Origin: Antitrichia curtipendula
Lineage: Eukaryota > Streptophyta > Bryopsida > Hypnales > Leucodontaceae
Direction of reading: 5' to 3'
Assembly: GCA_951230915.1 (NCBI GenBank)
Contig: OX579637.1
Location: forward strand, 16,864,001 to 16,928,000
DNA: 64,000 nucleotides
The translations under genes and the position numbers were made by a program. Under the pieces are notes generated by a model. That model was not told the origin of the DNA, searched no databases, and saw only the letters and a list, made by a program, of their open reading frames with translations. Shown one piece after another: positions 38,897-52,339 of the stretch. Each line of letters starts with the position of its first letter. Within the stretch, counting starts at the first letter, position 1.

Positions 38897-39964
38897 ACCG
38901 TCCAAGTGCCAACGAATTCCATGACATTTAGAATTGGGATCCATAAACTACAGGGCAAAGCTGGTCCTTTTTACTTTTCATTCACGTGGAGAAATTAGAG
39001 TATAACGGCAAGAATGATATCTCCACATGGATTCTACTTGTGGGGATTATTTACAACTTGTACATTTTTATTCGACCGTCCAAGTGCCAACGAATTCCAT
39101 GACATTTGGAATTGGGATCCATAAACTACAGGGCAAAGCTGGTCCTTTTTACTTTTCATTCACGCGGAGAAATTAGAGTATAACAGCAAGAATGAAATTT
39201 CCACATGGATTCTACATGTGGGGATTATTTACAACTTGTACATTTTTATTCGACCGTCCAAGTGCCAACGAATTCCATGACATTTGGAATTGGGATCCAT
39301 AAACTACAGGGCAAAGCTGGTCCTTTTTACTTTTCATTCACGCGGAGAAATTAGAGTATAACAGCAAGAATGAAATTTCCACATGGATTCTACATGTGGG
39401 GATTATTTACAACTTGTACATTTTTATTCGACCGTCCAAGTGCCAACGAATTCCATGACATTTGGAATTGGGATCCATAAACTACAGGGCAAAGCTGGTC
39501 CTTTTTACTTTTCATTCACGTAGAGAAATTAGAGTATAACGGCAAGTATGAAATCTCCACATGGATTCTACATGTGGGGATTATTTACAACTTGTACATT
39601 TTTATTGGACCCTCCAAGTGCCAACGAATTCCATGACATTTGGAATCGGGATCCATAAACTACAGGGCAAAGCTGGTCCTTTTTACTTTTCATTCACGCG
39701 GAGAAATTAGAGTATAACGGCAAGAATGAAATCTCCACATGGATTCTACATGTGGGGATTATTTACAACTTGTACATTTTTATTCGACCGTCCAAGTGCC
39801 AACGAATTCCATGACATTTGGAATTGGGATCCATAAAATACAGGGCAAAGCTGGTCCTTTTTACTTTTCATTCACGCGGAGAAATTAGAGTATAACAGCA
39901 AGAATGAAATTTCCACATGGATTCTACATGTGGGGATTATTTACAACTTGTACATTTTTATTCG
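38897..39964. repeat. 6-monomer higher-order unit, 1,068 bp, copy 2
   Basis: This is the tandem copy of 37829-38896, with marks at 39009, 39519, about 39645 and 39829. I saw almost no difference over the unit, so the duplication is recent. A third, partial copy lies 3,560 bp further on (CGTAGAG at 43079, ATAAAATAC at 43389), with GAACGTCC at about 43346 as a private change. Confidence 0.9.
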
Positions 39965-40028
39965 ACCGTCCAAGTGCCAACGAATTCCATGACATTTAGA
40001 ATTGGGATCCATAAACTACAGGGCAAAG

Positions 40029-41096
40029 CTGGTCCTTTTTACTTTTCATTCACGTGGAGAAATTAGAGTATATCGGCAAGTATGAAATTTCCACATGGAT
40101 TCTACATGTGGGGATTATTTACAACTTGTACATTTTTATTCGACCGTCCAAGTGCCAACGAATTCCTTGACATTTGGAATTGGGATCCATAAACTACAGG
40201 GCAAAGCTGGTCCTTTTTACTTTTCATTCACGTGGAGAAATTAGAGTATATCGGCAAGTATGAAATTTCCACATGGATTCTACATGTGGGGATTATTTAC
40301 AACTTGTACATTTTTATTCGACCGTCCAAGTGCCAACGAATTCCATGACATTTAGAATTGGGATCCATAAACTACAGGGCAAAGCTGGTCCTTTTTACTT
40401 TTCATTCACGTGGAGAAATTAGAGTATAACGGCAGGAATGAAATCTCCACATGGATTCTACTTGTGGGGATTATTTACAACTTGTACATTTTTATTCGAC
40501 CGTCCAAGTGCCAACGAATTCCTTGACATTTGGAATTGGGATCCATAAACTACAGGGCAAAGCTGGTCCTTTTTACTTTTCATTCACGTGGAGAAATTAG
40601 AGTATATCGGCAAGTATGAAATTTCCACATGGATTCTACATGTGGGGATTATTTACAACTTGTACATTTTTATTCGACCGTCCAAGTGCCAACGAATTCC
40701 ATGACATTTAGAATTGGGATCCATAAACTACAGGGCAAAGCTGGTCCTTTTTACTTTTCATTCACGTGGAGAAATTAGAGTATAACGGCAGGAATGAAAT
40801 CTCCACATGGATTCTACTTGTGGGGATTATTTACAACTTGTACATTTTTATTCGACCGTCCAAGTGCCAACGAATTCCTTGACATTTGGAATTGGGATCC
40901 ATAAACTACAGGGCAAAGCTGGTCCTTTTTACTTTTCATTCACGCGGAGAAATTAGAGTATAACGGCAAGAATGAAATCTCCACATGGATTCTACATGTG
41001 GGGATTATTTACAACTTGTATATTTTTATTCGACCGTCCAAGTGCCAACAAATTCCATGACATTTGGAATTGGAATCCATAAACTACAGGGCAAAG
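40029..41096. repeat. 6-monomer unit of the form D-A-B-A-B-C, copy 1
   Basis: By CTGGTCC phase the monomers are D 40029-40206, A 40207-40384, B 40385-40562, A 40563-40740, B 40741-40918 and C 40919-41096. A has ATCGGCAAGTATGAAATTT and TAGAATTGGG. B has AACGGCAGGAATG, CTACTTGTGG and CGAATTCCTTGAC. C has CGCGG, TTGTATATTTT, AACAAATTCC and TTGGAATCC. D has CGTGG, ATCGGCAAGTATG and CCTTGAC. Because A-B is itself repeated, the CCTTGAC mark recurs every 356 bp (40159, 40515, 40871). Confidence 0.9.
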
Positions 41097-42164
41097 CTGG
41101 TCCTTTTTACTTTTCATTCACGTGGAGAAATTAGAGTATATCGGCAAGTATGAAATCTCCACATGGATTCTACATGTGGGGATTATTTACAACTTGTACA
41201 TTTTTATTCGACCGTCCAAGTGCCAACGAATTCCTTGACATTTGGAATTGGGATCCATAAACTACAGGGCAAAGCTGGTCCTTTTTACTTTTCATTCACG
41301 TGGAGAAATTAGAGTATATCGGCAAGTATGAAATTTCCACATGGATTCTACATGTGGGGATTATTTACAACTTGTACATTTTTATTCGACCGTCCAAGTG
41401 CCAACGAATTCCATGACATTTAGAATTGGGATCCATAAACTACAGGGCAAAGCTGGTCCTTTTTACTTTTCATTCACGTGGAGAAATTAGAGTATAACGG
41501 CAGGAATGAAATCTCCACATGGATTCTACTTGTGGGGATTATTTACAACTTGTACATTTTTATTCGACCGTCCAAGTGCCAACGAATTCCTTGACATTTG
41601 GAATTGGGATCCATAAACTACAGGGCAAAGCTGGTCCTTTTTACTTTTCATTCACGTGGAGAAATTAGAGTATATCGGCAAGTATGAAATTTCCACATGG
41701 ATTCTACATGTGGGGATTATTTACAACTTGTACATTTTTATTCGACCGTCCAAGTGCCAACGAATTCCATGACATTTAGAATTGGGATCCATAAACTACA
41801 GGGCAAAGCTGGTCCTTTTTACTTTTCATTCACGTGGAGAAATTAGAGTATAACGGCAGGAATGAAATCTCCACATGGATTCTACTTGTGGGGATTATTT
41901 ACAACTTGTACATTTTTATTCGACCGTCCAAGTGCCAACGAATTCCTTGACATTTAGAATTGGGATCCATAAACTACAGGGCAAAGCTGGTCCTTTTTAC
42001 TTTTCATTCACGCGGAGAAATTAGAGTATAACGGCAAGAATGAAATCTCCACATGGATTCTACATGTGGGGATTATTTACAACTTGTATATTTTTATTCG
42101 ACCGTCCAAGTGCCAACAAATTCCATGACATTTGGAATTGGAATCCATAAACTACAGGGCAAAG
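41097..42164. repeat. 6-monomer unit D-A-B-A-B-C, copy 2
   Basis: This is the direct copy of 40029-41096: D 41097-41274, A 41275-41452, B 41453-41630, A 41631-41808, B 41809-41986, C 41987-42164. CCTTGAC falls at 41227, 41583 and 41939, and TTGTATATTTT is 1,068 bp after its first position. The last B has TAGAATTGGG instead of TGGAATTGGG, and D has AAATCTCC instead of AAATTTCC; these are the only differences I noticed. Confidence 0.9.
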
Positions 42165-43600
42165 CTGGTCCTTTTTACTTTTCATTCACGTGGAGAAATT
42201 AGAGTATATCGGCAAGTATGAAATCTCCACATGGATTCTACATGTGGGGATTATTTACAACTTGTACATTTTTATTGGACCCTCCAAGTGCCAACGAATT
42301 TCATGACATTTGGAATTGGGATCCATAAACTACAAGGCAAAGCTGGTCCTTTTTACTTTTCATTCACGTGGAGAAATTAGAGTATATCGGCAAGTATGAA
42401 ATTTCCACATGGATTCTACATGTGGGGATTATTTACAACTTGTACATTTTAATTCGACCGTCCAAGTGCCAACGAATTCCATGACATTTAGAATTGGGAT
42501 CCATAAACTACAGGGCAAAGCTGGTCCTTTTTACTTTTCATTCACGTGGAGAAATTAGAGTATATCGGCAGGAATGAAATCTCCACATGGATTCTACTTG
42601 TGGGGATTATTTACAACTTGTACATTTTTATTCGACCGTCCAAGTGCCAACGAATTCCATGACATTTGGAATTGGGATCCATAAACTACAGGGCAAAGCT
42701 GGTCCTTTTTACTTTTCATTCACGCGGAGAAATTAGAGTATAACAGCAAGAATGAAATTTCCACATGGATTCTACATGTGGGGATTATTTACAACTTGTA
42801 CATTTTTATTCGACCGTCCAAGTGCCAACGAATTCCATGACATTTGGAATTGGGATCCATAAACTACAGGGCAAAGCTGGTCCTTTTTACTTTTCATTCA
42901 CGCGGAGAAATTAGAGTATAACAGCAAGAATGAAATTTCCACATGGATTCTACATGTGGGGATTATTTACAACTTGTACATTTTTATTCGACCGTCCAAG
43001 TGCCAACGAATTCCATGACATTTGGAATTGGGATCCATAAACTACAGGGCAAAGCTGGTCCTTTTTACTTTTCATTCACGTAGAGAAATTAGAGTATAAC
43101 GGCAAGTATGAAATCTCCACATGGATTCTACATGTGGGGATTATTTACAACTTGTACATTTTTATTGGACCCTCCAAGTGCCAACGAATTCCATGACATT
43201 TGGAATCGGGATCCATAAACTACAGGGCAAAGCTGGTCCTTTTTACTTTTCATTCACGCGGAGAAATTAGAGTATAACGGCAAGAATGAAATCTCCACAT
43301 GGATTCTACATGTGGGGATTATTTACAACTTGTACATTTTTATTCGAACGTCCAAGTGCCAACGAATTCCATGACATTTGGAATTGGGATCCATAAAATA
43401 CAGGGCAAAGCTGGTCCTTTTTACTTTTCATTCACGCGGAGAAATTAGAGTATAACAGCAAGAATGAAATTTCCACATGGATTCTACATGTGGGGATTAT
43501 TTACAACTTGTACATTTTTATTCGACCGTCCAAGTGCCAACAAATTCCATGACATTTGGAATTGGAATCCATAAACTACAGGGCAAAGCTGGTCCTTTTT
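42165..43600. repeat. 20-monomer (3,560-bp) offset copy of 38.6-40 kb
   Basis: CGTAGAG (43079), AATCGGGATCC (about 43205) and ATCCATAAAATAC (43389) lie exactly 3,560 bp after 39519, 39645 and 39829. The TTGTATATTTT mark at 37451 likewise recurs 3,560 bp on at 41011. A TTTTAATTCG monomer (42447) precedes the copy, as it does at 37819. The 6-mer block was therefore copied again at a distance. Confidence 0.85.
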
Positions 43601-44760
43601 ACTTTTCATTCACGTGGAGAAATTAGAGTATATCGGCAAGTATGAAATCTCCACATGGATTCTACATGTGGGGATTATTTACAACTTGTACATTTTTATT
43701 GGACCCTCCAAGTGCCAACGAATTTCATGACATTTGGAATTGGGATCCATAAACTACAAGGCAAAGCTGGTCCTTTTTACTTTTCATTCACGTGCAGAAA
43801 TTAGAGTATATCGGCAAGTATGAAATCTCCACATGGATTCTACATGTGGGGATTATTTACAACTTGTACATTTTTATTGGACCCTCCAAGCGCCAACGAA
43901 TTCCATGACATTTGGAATTGGGATCCATAAACTACAGGGCAAAGCTGGTCCTTTTTACTTTTCATTCACGCGGAGAAATTAGAGTATAACGGCAAGAATG
44001 AAATCTCCACATGGATTCTACATGTGGGGATTATTTACAACTTGTACATTTTTATTCGACCGTCCAAGTGCCAACAAATTCCATGACATTTGGAATTGGG
44101 ATCCATAAACTACAGGGCAACGCTGGTCCTTTTTACTTTTCATTCACGTGGAGAAATTAGAGTATATCGGCAAGTATGAAATCTCCACATGGATTCTACA
44201 TGTGGGGATTATTTACAACTTGTACATTTTTATTGGACCCTCCAAGTGCCAACGAAGTCCATGACATTTGGAATTGGGATCCATAAACTACAGGGCAAAG
44301 CTGGTCCTTTTTACTTTTCATTCACGCGGAGAAATTAGAGTATAACGGCAAGAATGAAATCTCCACATGGATTCTACATGTGGGGATTATTTACAACTTG
44401 TACATTTTTATTCGACCGTCCAAGTGCCAACAAATTCCATGACATTTGGAATTGGAATCCATAAACTACAGGGCAAAGCTGGTCCTTTTTACTTTTCATT
44501 CACGTGGAGAAATTAGAGTATATCGGCAAGTATGAAATTTCCACATGGATTCTACATGTGGGGATTATTTACAACTTGTACATTTTTATTGGACCCTCCA
44601 AGTGCCGACGAATTCCATGACATTTGGAATTGGGATCCATAAACTACAGGGCAAAGCTGGTCCTTTTTACTTTTCATTCACGTGGAGAAATTACAGTATA
44701 TCCGCAAGTATGAAATCTCCACATGGATTCTACATGTGGGGATTATTTACAACTTGAACA
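43600..44760. repeat. satellite between the 6-mer and 9-kb blocks
   Basis: About 6.5 monomers. It contains the CCAAGCGCC mark (about 43889), CGTGCAGAAATT (about 43793) and GGGCAACGCTGG (about 44116). The segment 44545-44757, with ACAGTATATCCGCAAG, recurs at 47749 (offset 3,204 bp, 18 monomers) and 57003. Confidence 0.82.
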
Positions 44761-47700
44761 TTTTTATTGGACCCTCCAAGTGCCAACGAATTCCATGACA
44801 TTTGGAATTGGGATCCCTAAACTACAGGGCAAAGCTGGTCCTTTTTACTTTTCATTCACGTGGAGGAATTAGAGTATATTGGCAGGAATGAAATCTCCAC
44901 ATGGATTCTACATGTAGGGATTATTTACAACTTGTACATTTTTTTTGGACCCTCCAAGTGCCAACGAAGTCCATGACATTTGGAATTGGGATCCATAAAC
45001 TACAGGGCAAAGCTGGTCCTTTTTACTTTTCATTCACGTGGAGAAATTAGAGTATAACGGCAAGAATGAAATCTCCACATGGATTCTACATGTGGGGATT
45101 ATTTACAACTTGTACATTTTTATTCGACCGTCCAAGTGCCAACGAATTCCATGACATTTGGAATTGGGATCCATAAACTACAGGGCAAAGCTGGTCCTTT
45201 TTACTTTTCATTCACGCGGAGAAATTAGAGTATAACGGCAAGAATGAAATCTCCACATGGATTCTACAGGTGGGGATTATTTACAACTTGTACATTTTTA
45301 TTGGACCCTCCAAGTGCCAACGAATTCCATGACATTTAGAATTGGGATCCATAAACTACAAGGCAAAGCTGGTCCTTTTTACTTTTCATTCACGTGGAGA
45401 AATTAGAGTATATCGGCAAGTATGAAATCTCCACATGGATTCTACATGTGGGGATTATTTACAACTTGTACATTTTTATTGGACCCTCCAAGTGCCAACG
45501 AATTCCAGAACATTTGGAATTGGGATCCATAAACTACAGGGCAAAGCTGGTCCTTTTTACTTTTCATTCACGTGGAGAAATTAGAGTATATCGGCAAGTA
45601 TGAAATCTCCACATGGATTCTACATGTGGGGATTATTTACAACTTGTACATTTTTATTGGACCCTCCAAGGGCCAATGATTTCCATGACATTTGGAATTG
45701 GGATCCATAAACTACAGGGCAAAGCTGGTCCTTTTTACTTTTCATTCACGCGGAGAAATTAGAGTATAACGGCAAGAATGAAATCTCCACATGGATTCTA
45801 CATGTGGGGATTATTTACAACTTGTACATTTTTATTGGACCCTCCAAGTGCCAACGAATTCCATGACATTTAGAATTGGGATCCATAAACTACAGGGCAA
45901 AGCTGGTCCTTTTTACTTTTCATTCACGTGGAGAAATTAGAGTATAACGGCAAGTATGAAATCTCCACATGGATTCTACATGTGGGGATTATTTACAACT
46001 TGTACATTTTTATTGGACCCTCCAAGTGCCAACGAATTCCATGACATTTAGAATTGGGATCCATAAACTACAGGGCAAAGCTGGTCCTTTTTACTTTTCA
46101 TTCACGTGGAGAAATTAGAGTATAACGGCAGGAATGAAATCTCCACATGGATTCTAATTGTGGGGATTATTTACAACTTGTACAATTTTTTTGGACCCTC
46201 CAAGTGCCAACGAATTCCATGACATTTGGAATCGGGATCCATAAACTACAGGGCAAAGCTGGTCCTTTTTACTTTTCATTCACGCGGAGAAATTAGAGTA
46301 TAACGGCAAGAATGAAATCTCCACATGGATTCTACATGTGGGGATTATTTACAACTTGTACATTTTTATTCGACCGTCCAAGTGCCAACGAATTCCATGA
46401 CATTTGGAATCGGGATCCATAAACTACAGGGCAAAGCTGGTCCTTTTTACTTTTCATTCACGCGGAGAAATTAGAGTATAACAGCAAGAATGAAATCTCC
46501 ACATGGATTCTACATGTGGGGATTATTTACAACTTGTACATTTTTATTCGACCGTCCAAGTGCCAACAAATTCCATGACATTTGGAATTGGAATCCATAA
46601 ACTACAGGGCAAAGCTGGTCCTTTTTACTTTTCATTCACGTGGAGAAATTAGAGTATATCGGCAAGTATGAAATCTCCACATGGATTCTACATGTGGGGA
46701 TTATTTACAACTTGTACATTTTTATTGGACCCTCCAAGTGCCAACGAATTCCATGACATTTAGAATTGGGATCCATAAACTACAAGGCAAAGCTGGTCCT
46801 TTTTACTTTTCATTCACGTGGAGAAATTAGAGTATATCGGCAAGTATGAAATCTCCACATGGATTCTACATGTGGGGATTATTTACAACTTGTACATTTT
46901 TATTGGACCCTCCAAGCGCCAACGAATTCCATGACATTTGGAATTGGGATCCATAAACTACAGGGCAAAGCTGGTCCTTTTTACTTTTCATTCACGCGGA
47001 GAAATTAGAGTATAACGGCAAGAATGAAATCTCCACATGGATTCTACATGTGGGGATTATTTACAACTTGTACATTTTTATTGGACCCTCCAATTGCCAA
47101 CAAATTCCATGACATTTGGAATTGGGATCCATAAACTACAGGGCAAAGCTGGTCCTTTTTACTTTTCATTCACGCGGAGAAATTAGAGTATAACGGCAAG
47201 AATGAAATCTCCACATGGATTCTACATGTGGGGATTATTTACAACTTGTACATTTTTATTGGACCCTCCAATTGCCAACAAAGTCCATGACATTTGGAAT
47301 TGGGATCCATAAACTACAGGGCAAAGCTGGTCCTTTTTACTTTTCATTCACGTGGAGAAATTAAAGTATATCGGCAAGTATGAAATTTGCACATGGATTC
47401 TACATGTGGGGATTATTTACAACTTGTACATTTTTATTGGACCCTCCAAGTGCCGACGAATTCCATGACATTTGGAATTGGGATCCATAAACTACAGGGC
47501 AAAGCTGGTCCTTTTTACTTTTCATTCACGCGGAGAAATTAGAGTATAACGGCAAGAATGAAATCTCCACATGGATTCTACATGTGGGGATTATTTACAA
47601 CTTGTACATTTTTATTCGACCGTCCAAGGGCCAACAAATTCCATGACATTTGGAATTGGAATCCATAAACTACAGGGCAAAGCTGGTCCTTTTTACTTTT

Positions 47701-50280
47701 CATTCACGTGGAGAAATTAGAGTATATCGGCAAGTATGAAATCTCCACATGGATTCTACATGTGGGGATTATTTACAACTTGTACATTTTTATTGGACCC
47801 TCCAAGTGCCAACGAATTCCATGACATTTGGAATTGGGATCCATAAACTACAGGGCAAAGCTGGTCCTTTTTACTTTTCATTCACGTGGAGAAATTACAG
47901 TATATCCGCAAGTATGAAATCTCCACATGGATTCTACATGTGGGGATTATTTACAACTTGAACATTTTTATTGGACCCTCCAAGTGCCAACGAATTCCAT
48001 GACATTTGGAATTGGGATCCATAAACTACAGGGCAAAGCTGGTCCTTTTTACTTTTCATTCACGTGGAGAAATTAGAGTATATCGGCTGGAATGAAATCT
48101 CCACATGGATTCTACATGTGGGGATTATTTACAACTTGTACATTTTTATTGGACCCTCCAAGTGCCAACGAAGTCCATGACATTTGGAATTGGGATCCAT
48201 AAACTACAGGGCAAAGCTGGTCCGTTTTACTTTTCATTCACGTGGAGAAATTAGAGTATATCGGCAGGAATGAAATCTCCACATGGATTCTACATGTAGG
48301 GATTATTTACAACTTGTACATTTTTATTGGACCCTCCAAGTGCCAACGAATTTCATGACATTTGGAATTGGGATCCATAAACTACAAGGCAAAGCTGGTC
48401 CTTTTTACTTTTCATTCACGTGGAGAAATTAGAGTATATCGGCAGGAATGAAATCTCCACATGGATTCTACATGTGGGGATTATTTACAACTTGTACATT
48501 TTTATTGGACCCTCCAAGTGCCAACGAATTCCATGACATTTGGAATTGGGATCCATAAACTACAGGGCAAAGCTGGTCCTTTTTACTTTTCATTCACGTG
48601 GAGAAATTAGAGTATAACGGCAAGAATGAAATCTCCACATGGATTCTACATGTGGGGATTATTTACAACTTGTACATTTTTATTCGACCGTCCAAGTGCC
48701 AACGAATTCCATGACATTTGGAATTGGGATCCATAAACTACAGGGCAAAGCTGGTCCTTTTTACTTTTCATTCACGCGGAGAAATTAGAGTATATCGGCA
48801 AGTATGAAATCTCCACATGGATTCTACATGTGGGGATTATTTACAACTTGTACATTTTTATTGGACCCTCCAAGTGCCAACGAATTCCATGACATTTAGA
48901 ATTGGGATCCATAAACTACAGGGCAAAGCTGGTCCTTTTTACTTTTCATTCACGTGGAGAAATTAGAGTATATCGGCAAGTATGAAATCTCCACATGGAT
49001 TCTACATGTGGGGATTATTTACAACTTGTACATTTTTATTGGACCCTCCAAGTGCCAACGAATTCCAGAACATTTAGAATTGGGATCCATAAACTACAGG
49101 GCAAAGCTGGTCCTTTTTACTTTTCATTCACGTGGAGAAATTAGAGTACAACGGCAAGAATGAAATCTCCACATGGATTCTACATGTGGGGATTATTTAC
49201 AACTTGTACATTTTTATTCGACCGTCCAAGTGCCAACGAATTCCATGACATTTAGAATTGGGATCCATAAACTACAGGGCAAAGCTGGTCCTTTTTACTT
49301 TTCATTCACGTGGAGAAATTAGAGTATAACGGCAGGAATGAAATCTCCACATGGATTCTACTTGTGGGGATTATTTACAACTTGTGCATTTTTTTTGGAC
49401 CCTCCAAGTGCCAACGAATTCCATGACATTTGGAATCGGGATCCATAAACTACAGGGCAAAGCTGGTCCTTTTTACTTTTCATTCACGCGGAGAAATTAG
49501 AGTATAACGGCAAGAATGAAATCTCCACATGGATTCTACATGTGGGGATTATTTACAACTTGTACATTTTTATTCGACCGTCCAAGTGCCAACGAATTCC
49601 ATGACATTTGGAATTGGGATCCATAAACTACAGGGCAAAGCTGGTCCTTTTTACTTTTCATTCACGCGGAGAAATTAGAGTATAACAGCAAGAATGAAAT
49701 TTCCACATGGATTCTACATGTGGGGATTATTTACAACTTGTACATTTTTATTCGACCGTCCAAGTGCCAACAAATTCCATGACATTTGGAATTGGAATCC
49801 ATAAACTACAGGGCAAAGCTGGTCCTTTTTACTTTTCATTCACGTGGAGAAATTAGAGTATATCGGCAAGTATGAAATCTCCACATGGATTCTACATGTG
49901 GGGATTATTTACAACTTGTACATTTTTATTGGACCCTCCAAGTGCCAACGAATTTCATGACATTTGGAATTGGGATCCATAAACTACAAGGCAAAGCTTG
50001 TCCTTTTTACTTTTCATTCACGTGGAGAAATTAGAGTATATCGGCAAGTATGAAATCTCCACATGGATTCTACATGTGGGGATTATTTACAACTTGTACA
50101 TTTTTATTGGACCCTCCAAGTGCCAACAAATTCCATGACATTTGGAATTGGGATCCATAAACTACAGGGCAAAGCTGGTCCTTTTTACTTTTCATTCACG
50201 CGGAGAAATTAGAGTATAACGGCAAGAATGAAATCTCCACATGGATTCTACATGTGGGGATTATTTACAACTTGTACATT
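44760..50280. repeat. about 5.5-kb block, left copy of the large duplication
   Basis: The ordered marks TGGAGGAATT (44861), CGAATTCCAGAACATTT (about 45504), TTCTAATTGTGG (about 46153), CCAAGCGCC (46913), AAATTTGCACATGG (47387), ACAGTATATCCGC (about 47895), ATCGGCTGG (48081), GGTCCGTTTTAC (48221) and CTTGTGCATT (49381) reappear in the same order at 54294-58635. The offset is 9,433 bp at the left, 9,432 after a 1-base deletion near 55611, and 9,254 after one monomer (about 46.6-46.9 kb) with no partner. Within the block, the segment 48780-50280 is itself repeated 3,560 bp later. Confidence 0.9.
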
Positions 50281-50594
50281 TTTATTCGACCGTCCAAGGG
50301 CCAACAAATTCCATGACATTTGGAATTGGAATCCATAAACTACAGGGCAAAGCTGGTCCTTTTTACTTTTCATTCACGTGGAGAAATTAGAGTATATCGG
50401 CAAGTATGAAATCTCCACATGGATTCTACATGTGGGGATTATTTACAACTTGTACATTTTTATTGGACCCTCCAAGTGCCAACGAATTCCATGACATTTG
50501 GAATTGGGATCCATAAACTACAGGGCAAAGCTGGTCCTTTTTACTTTTCATTCACGTGGAGAAATTAAAGTATATCGGCAAGTATGAAATTTGC

Positions 50595-51484
50595 ACATGG
50601 ATTCTACATGTGGGGATTATTTACAACTTGAACATTTTTATTGGACCCTCCAAGTGCCAACGAATTCCATGACATTTGGAATTGGGATCCATAAACTACA
50701 GGGCAAAGCTGGTCCTTTTTACTTTTCATTCACGTGGAGAAATTAGAGTATATCGGCTGGAATGAAATCTCCACATGGATTCTACATGTGGGGATTATTT
50801 ACAACTTGTACATTTTTATTGGACCCTCCAAGTGCCAACGAATTCCATGACATTTGGAATTGGGATCCATAAACTACAGGGCAAAGCTGGTCCGTTTTAC
50901 TTTTCATTCACGTGGAGAAATTAGAGTATATCGGCAGGAATGAAATCTCCACATGGATTCTACATGTAGGGATTATTTACAACTTGTACATTTTTATTGG
51001 ACCCTCCAAGTTCCAACGAATTTCATGACATTTGGAATTGGGATCCATAAACTACAAGGCAAAGCTGGTCCTTTTTACTTTTCATTCACGTGGAGAAATT
51101 AGAGTATATCGGCAGGAATGAAATCTCCACATGGATTCTACATGTGGGGATTATTTACAACTTGTACATTTTTATTGGACCCTCCAAGTGCCAACGAATT
51201 CCATGACATTTGGAATTGGGATCCATAAACTACAGGGCAAAGCTGGTCCTTTTTACTTTTCATTCACGTGGAGAAATTAGAGTATAACGGCAAGAATGAA
51301 ATCTCCACATGGATTCTACATGTGGGGATTATTTACAACTTGTACATTTTTATTCGACCGTCCAAGTGCCAACGAATTCCATGACATTTGGAATTGGGAT
51401 CCATAAACTACAGGGCAAAGCTGGTCCTTTTTACTTTTCATTCACGTGGAGAAATTAGAGTATATCGGCAGGAATGAAATCTCC
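50595..51484. repeat. 5-monomer unit (890 bp), copy 1
   Basis: TTGAAC, ATCGGCTGG (50751), GGTCCGTTTTAC (50891), CATGTAGGG, CGAATTTCATGAC with ACTACAAGG, then AACGGCAAGAATG with TTCGACCGTCC form a fixed series of five monomers. The same series is at 47.95-48.8 kb (offset 2,670 bp) and 57.2-58.0 kb. CCAAGTTCCAACG near 51010 is private to this copy. Confidence 0.9.
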
Positions 51485-52335
51485 ACATGGATTCTACATG
51501 TGGGGATTATTTACAACTTGAACATTTTTATTGGACCCTCCAAGTGCCAACGAATTCCATGACATTTGGAATTGGGATCCATAAACTACAGGGCAAAGCT
51601 GGTCCTTTTTACTTTTCATTCACGTGGAGAAATTAGAGTATATCGGCTGGAATGAAATCTCCACATGGATTCTACATGTGGGGATTATTTACAACTTGTA
51701 CATTTTTATTGGACCCTCCAAGTGCCAACGAATTCCATGACATTTGGAATTGGGATCCATAAACTACAGGGCAAAGCTGGTCCGTTTTACTTTTCATTCA
51801 CGTGGAGAAATTAGAGTATATCGGCAGGAATGAAATCTCCACATGGATTCTACATGTAGGGATTATTTACAACTTGTACATTTTTATTGGACCCTCCAAG
51901 TGCCAACGAATTTCATGACATTTGGAATTGGGATCCATAAACTACAAGGCAAAGCTGGTCCTTTTTACTTTTCATTCACGTGGAGAAATTAGAGTATATC
52001 GGCAGGAATGAAATCTCCACATGGATTCTACATGTGGGGATTATTTACAACTTGTACATTTTTATTGGACCCTCCAAGTGCCAACGAATTCCATGACATT
52101 TGGAATTGGGATCCATAAACTACAGGGCAAAGCTGGTCCTTTTTACTTTTCATTCACGTGGAGAAATTAGAGTATAACGGCAAGAATGAAATCTCCACAT
52201 GGATTCTACATGTGGGGATTATTTACAACTTGTACATTTTTATTCGACCGTCCAAGTGCCAACGAATTCCATGACATTTGGAATTGGGATCCATAAACTA
52301 CAGGGCAAAGCTGGTCCTTTTTACTTTTCATTCAC
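51485..52335. repeat. 5-monomer unit (890 bp), copy 2
   Basis: This is the direct tandem copy of the preceding unit, with ATCGGCTGG at 51641 and GGTCCGTTTTAC at 51781. The match stops near 52335, where this copy continues with CGCGGAG and AGAATATATCGG, the start of the CCAGAAC-bearing segment also found at 48.8 and 58.0 kb. Confidence 0.89.
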
Positions 52336-52339
52336 GCGG

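Noticed and set aside
37829..42164. Assembly artefact creating near-identical hexamers
   Set aside because: Small differences between copies (AAATTTCC/AAATCTCC, TAGAATT/TGGAATT) argue for real copies, but without reads I cannot exclude an error in copy number.
44545..44757. 70-codon frame repeated at 47749 and 57003
   Set aside because: All three are copies of the same duplicated satellite segment with ACAGTATATCCGC, which alters a stop. Multiplicity reflects duplication, not selection.
49994..49999. Lone AAGCTT (HindIII) site as a possible boundary
   Set aside because: It comes from one base change (GCTGG to GCTTG) within an otherwise normal monomer; nothing else changes there.
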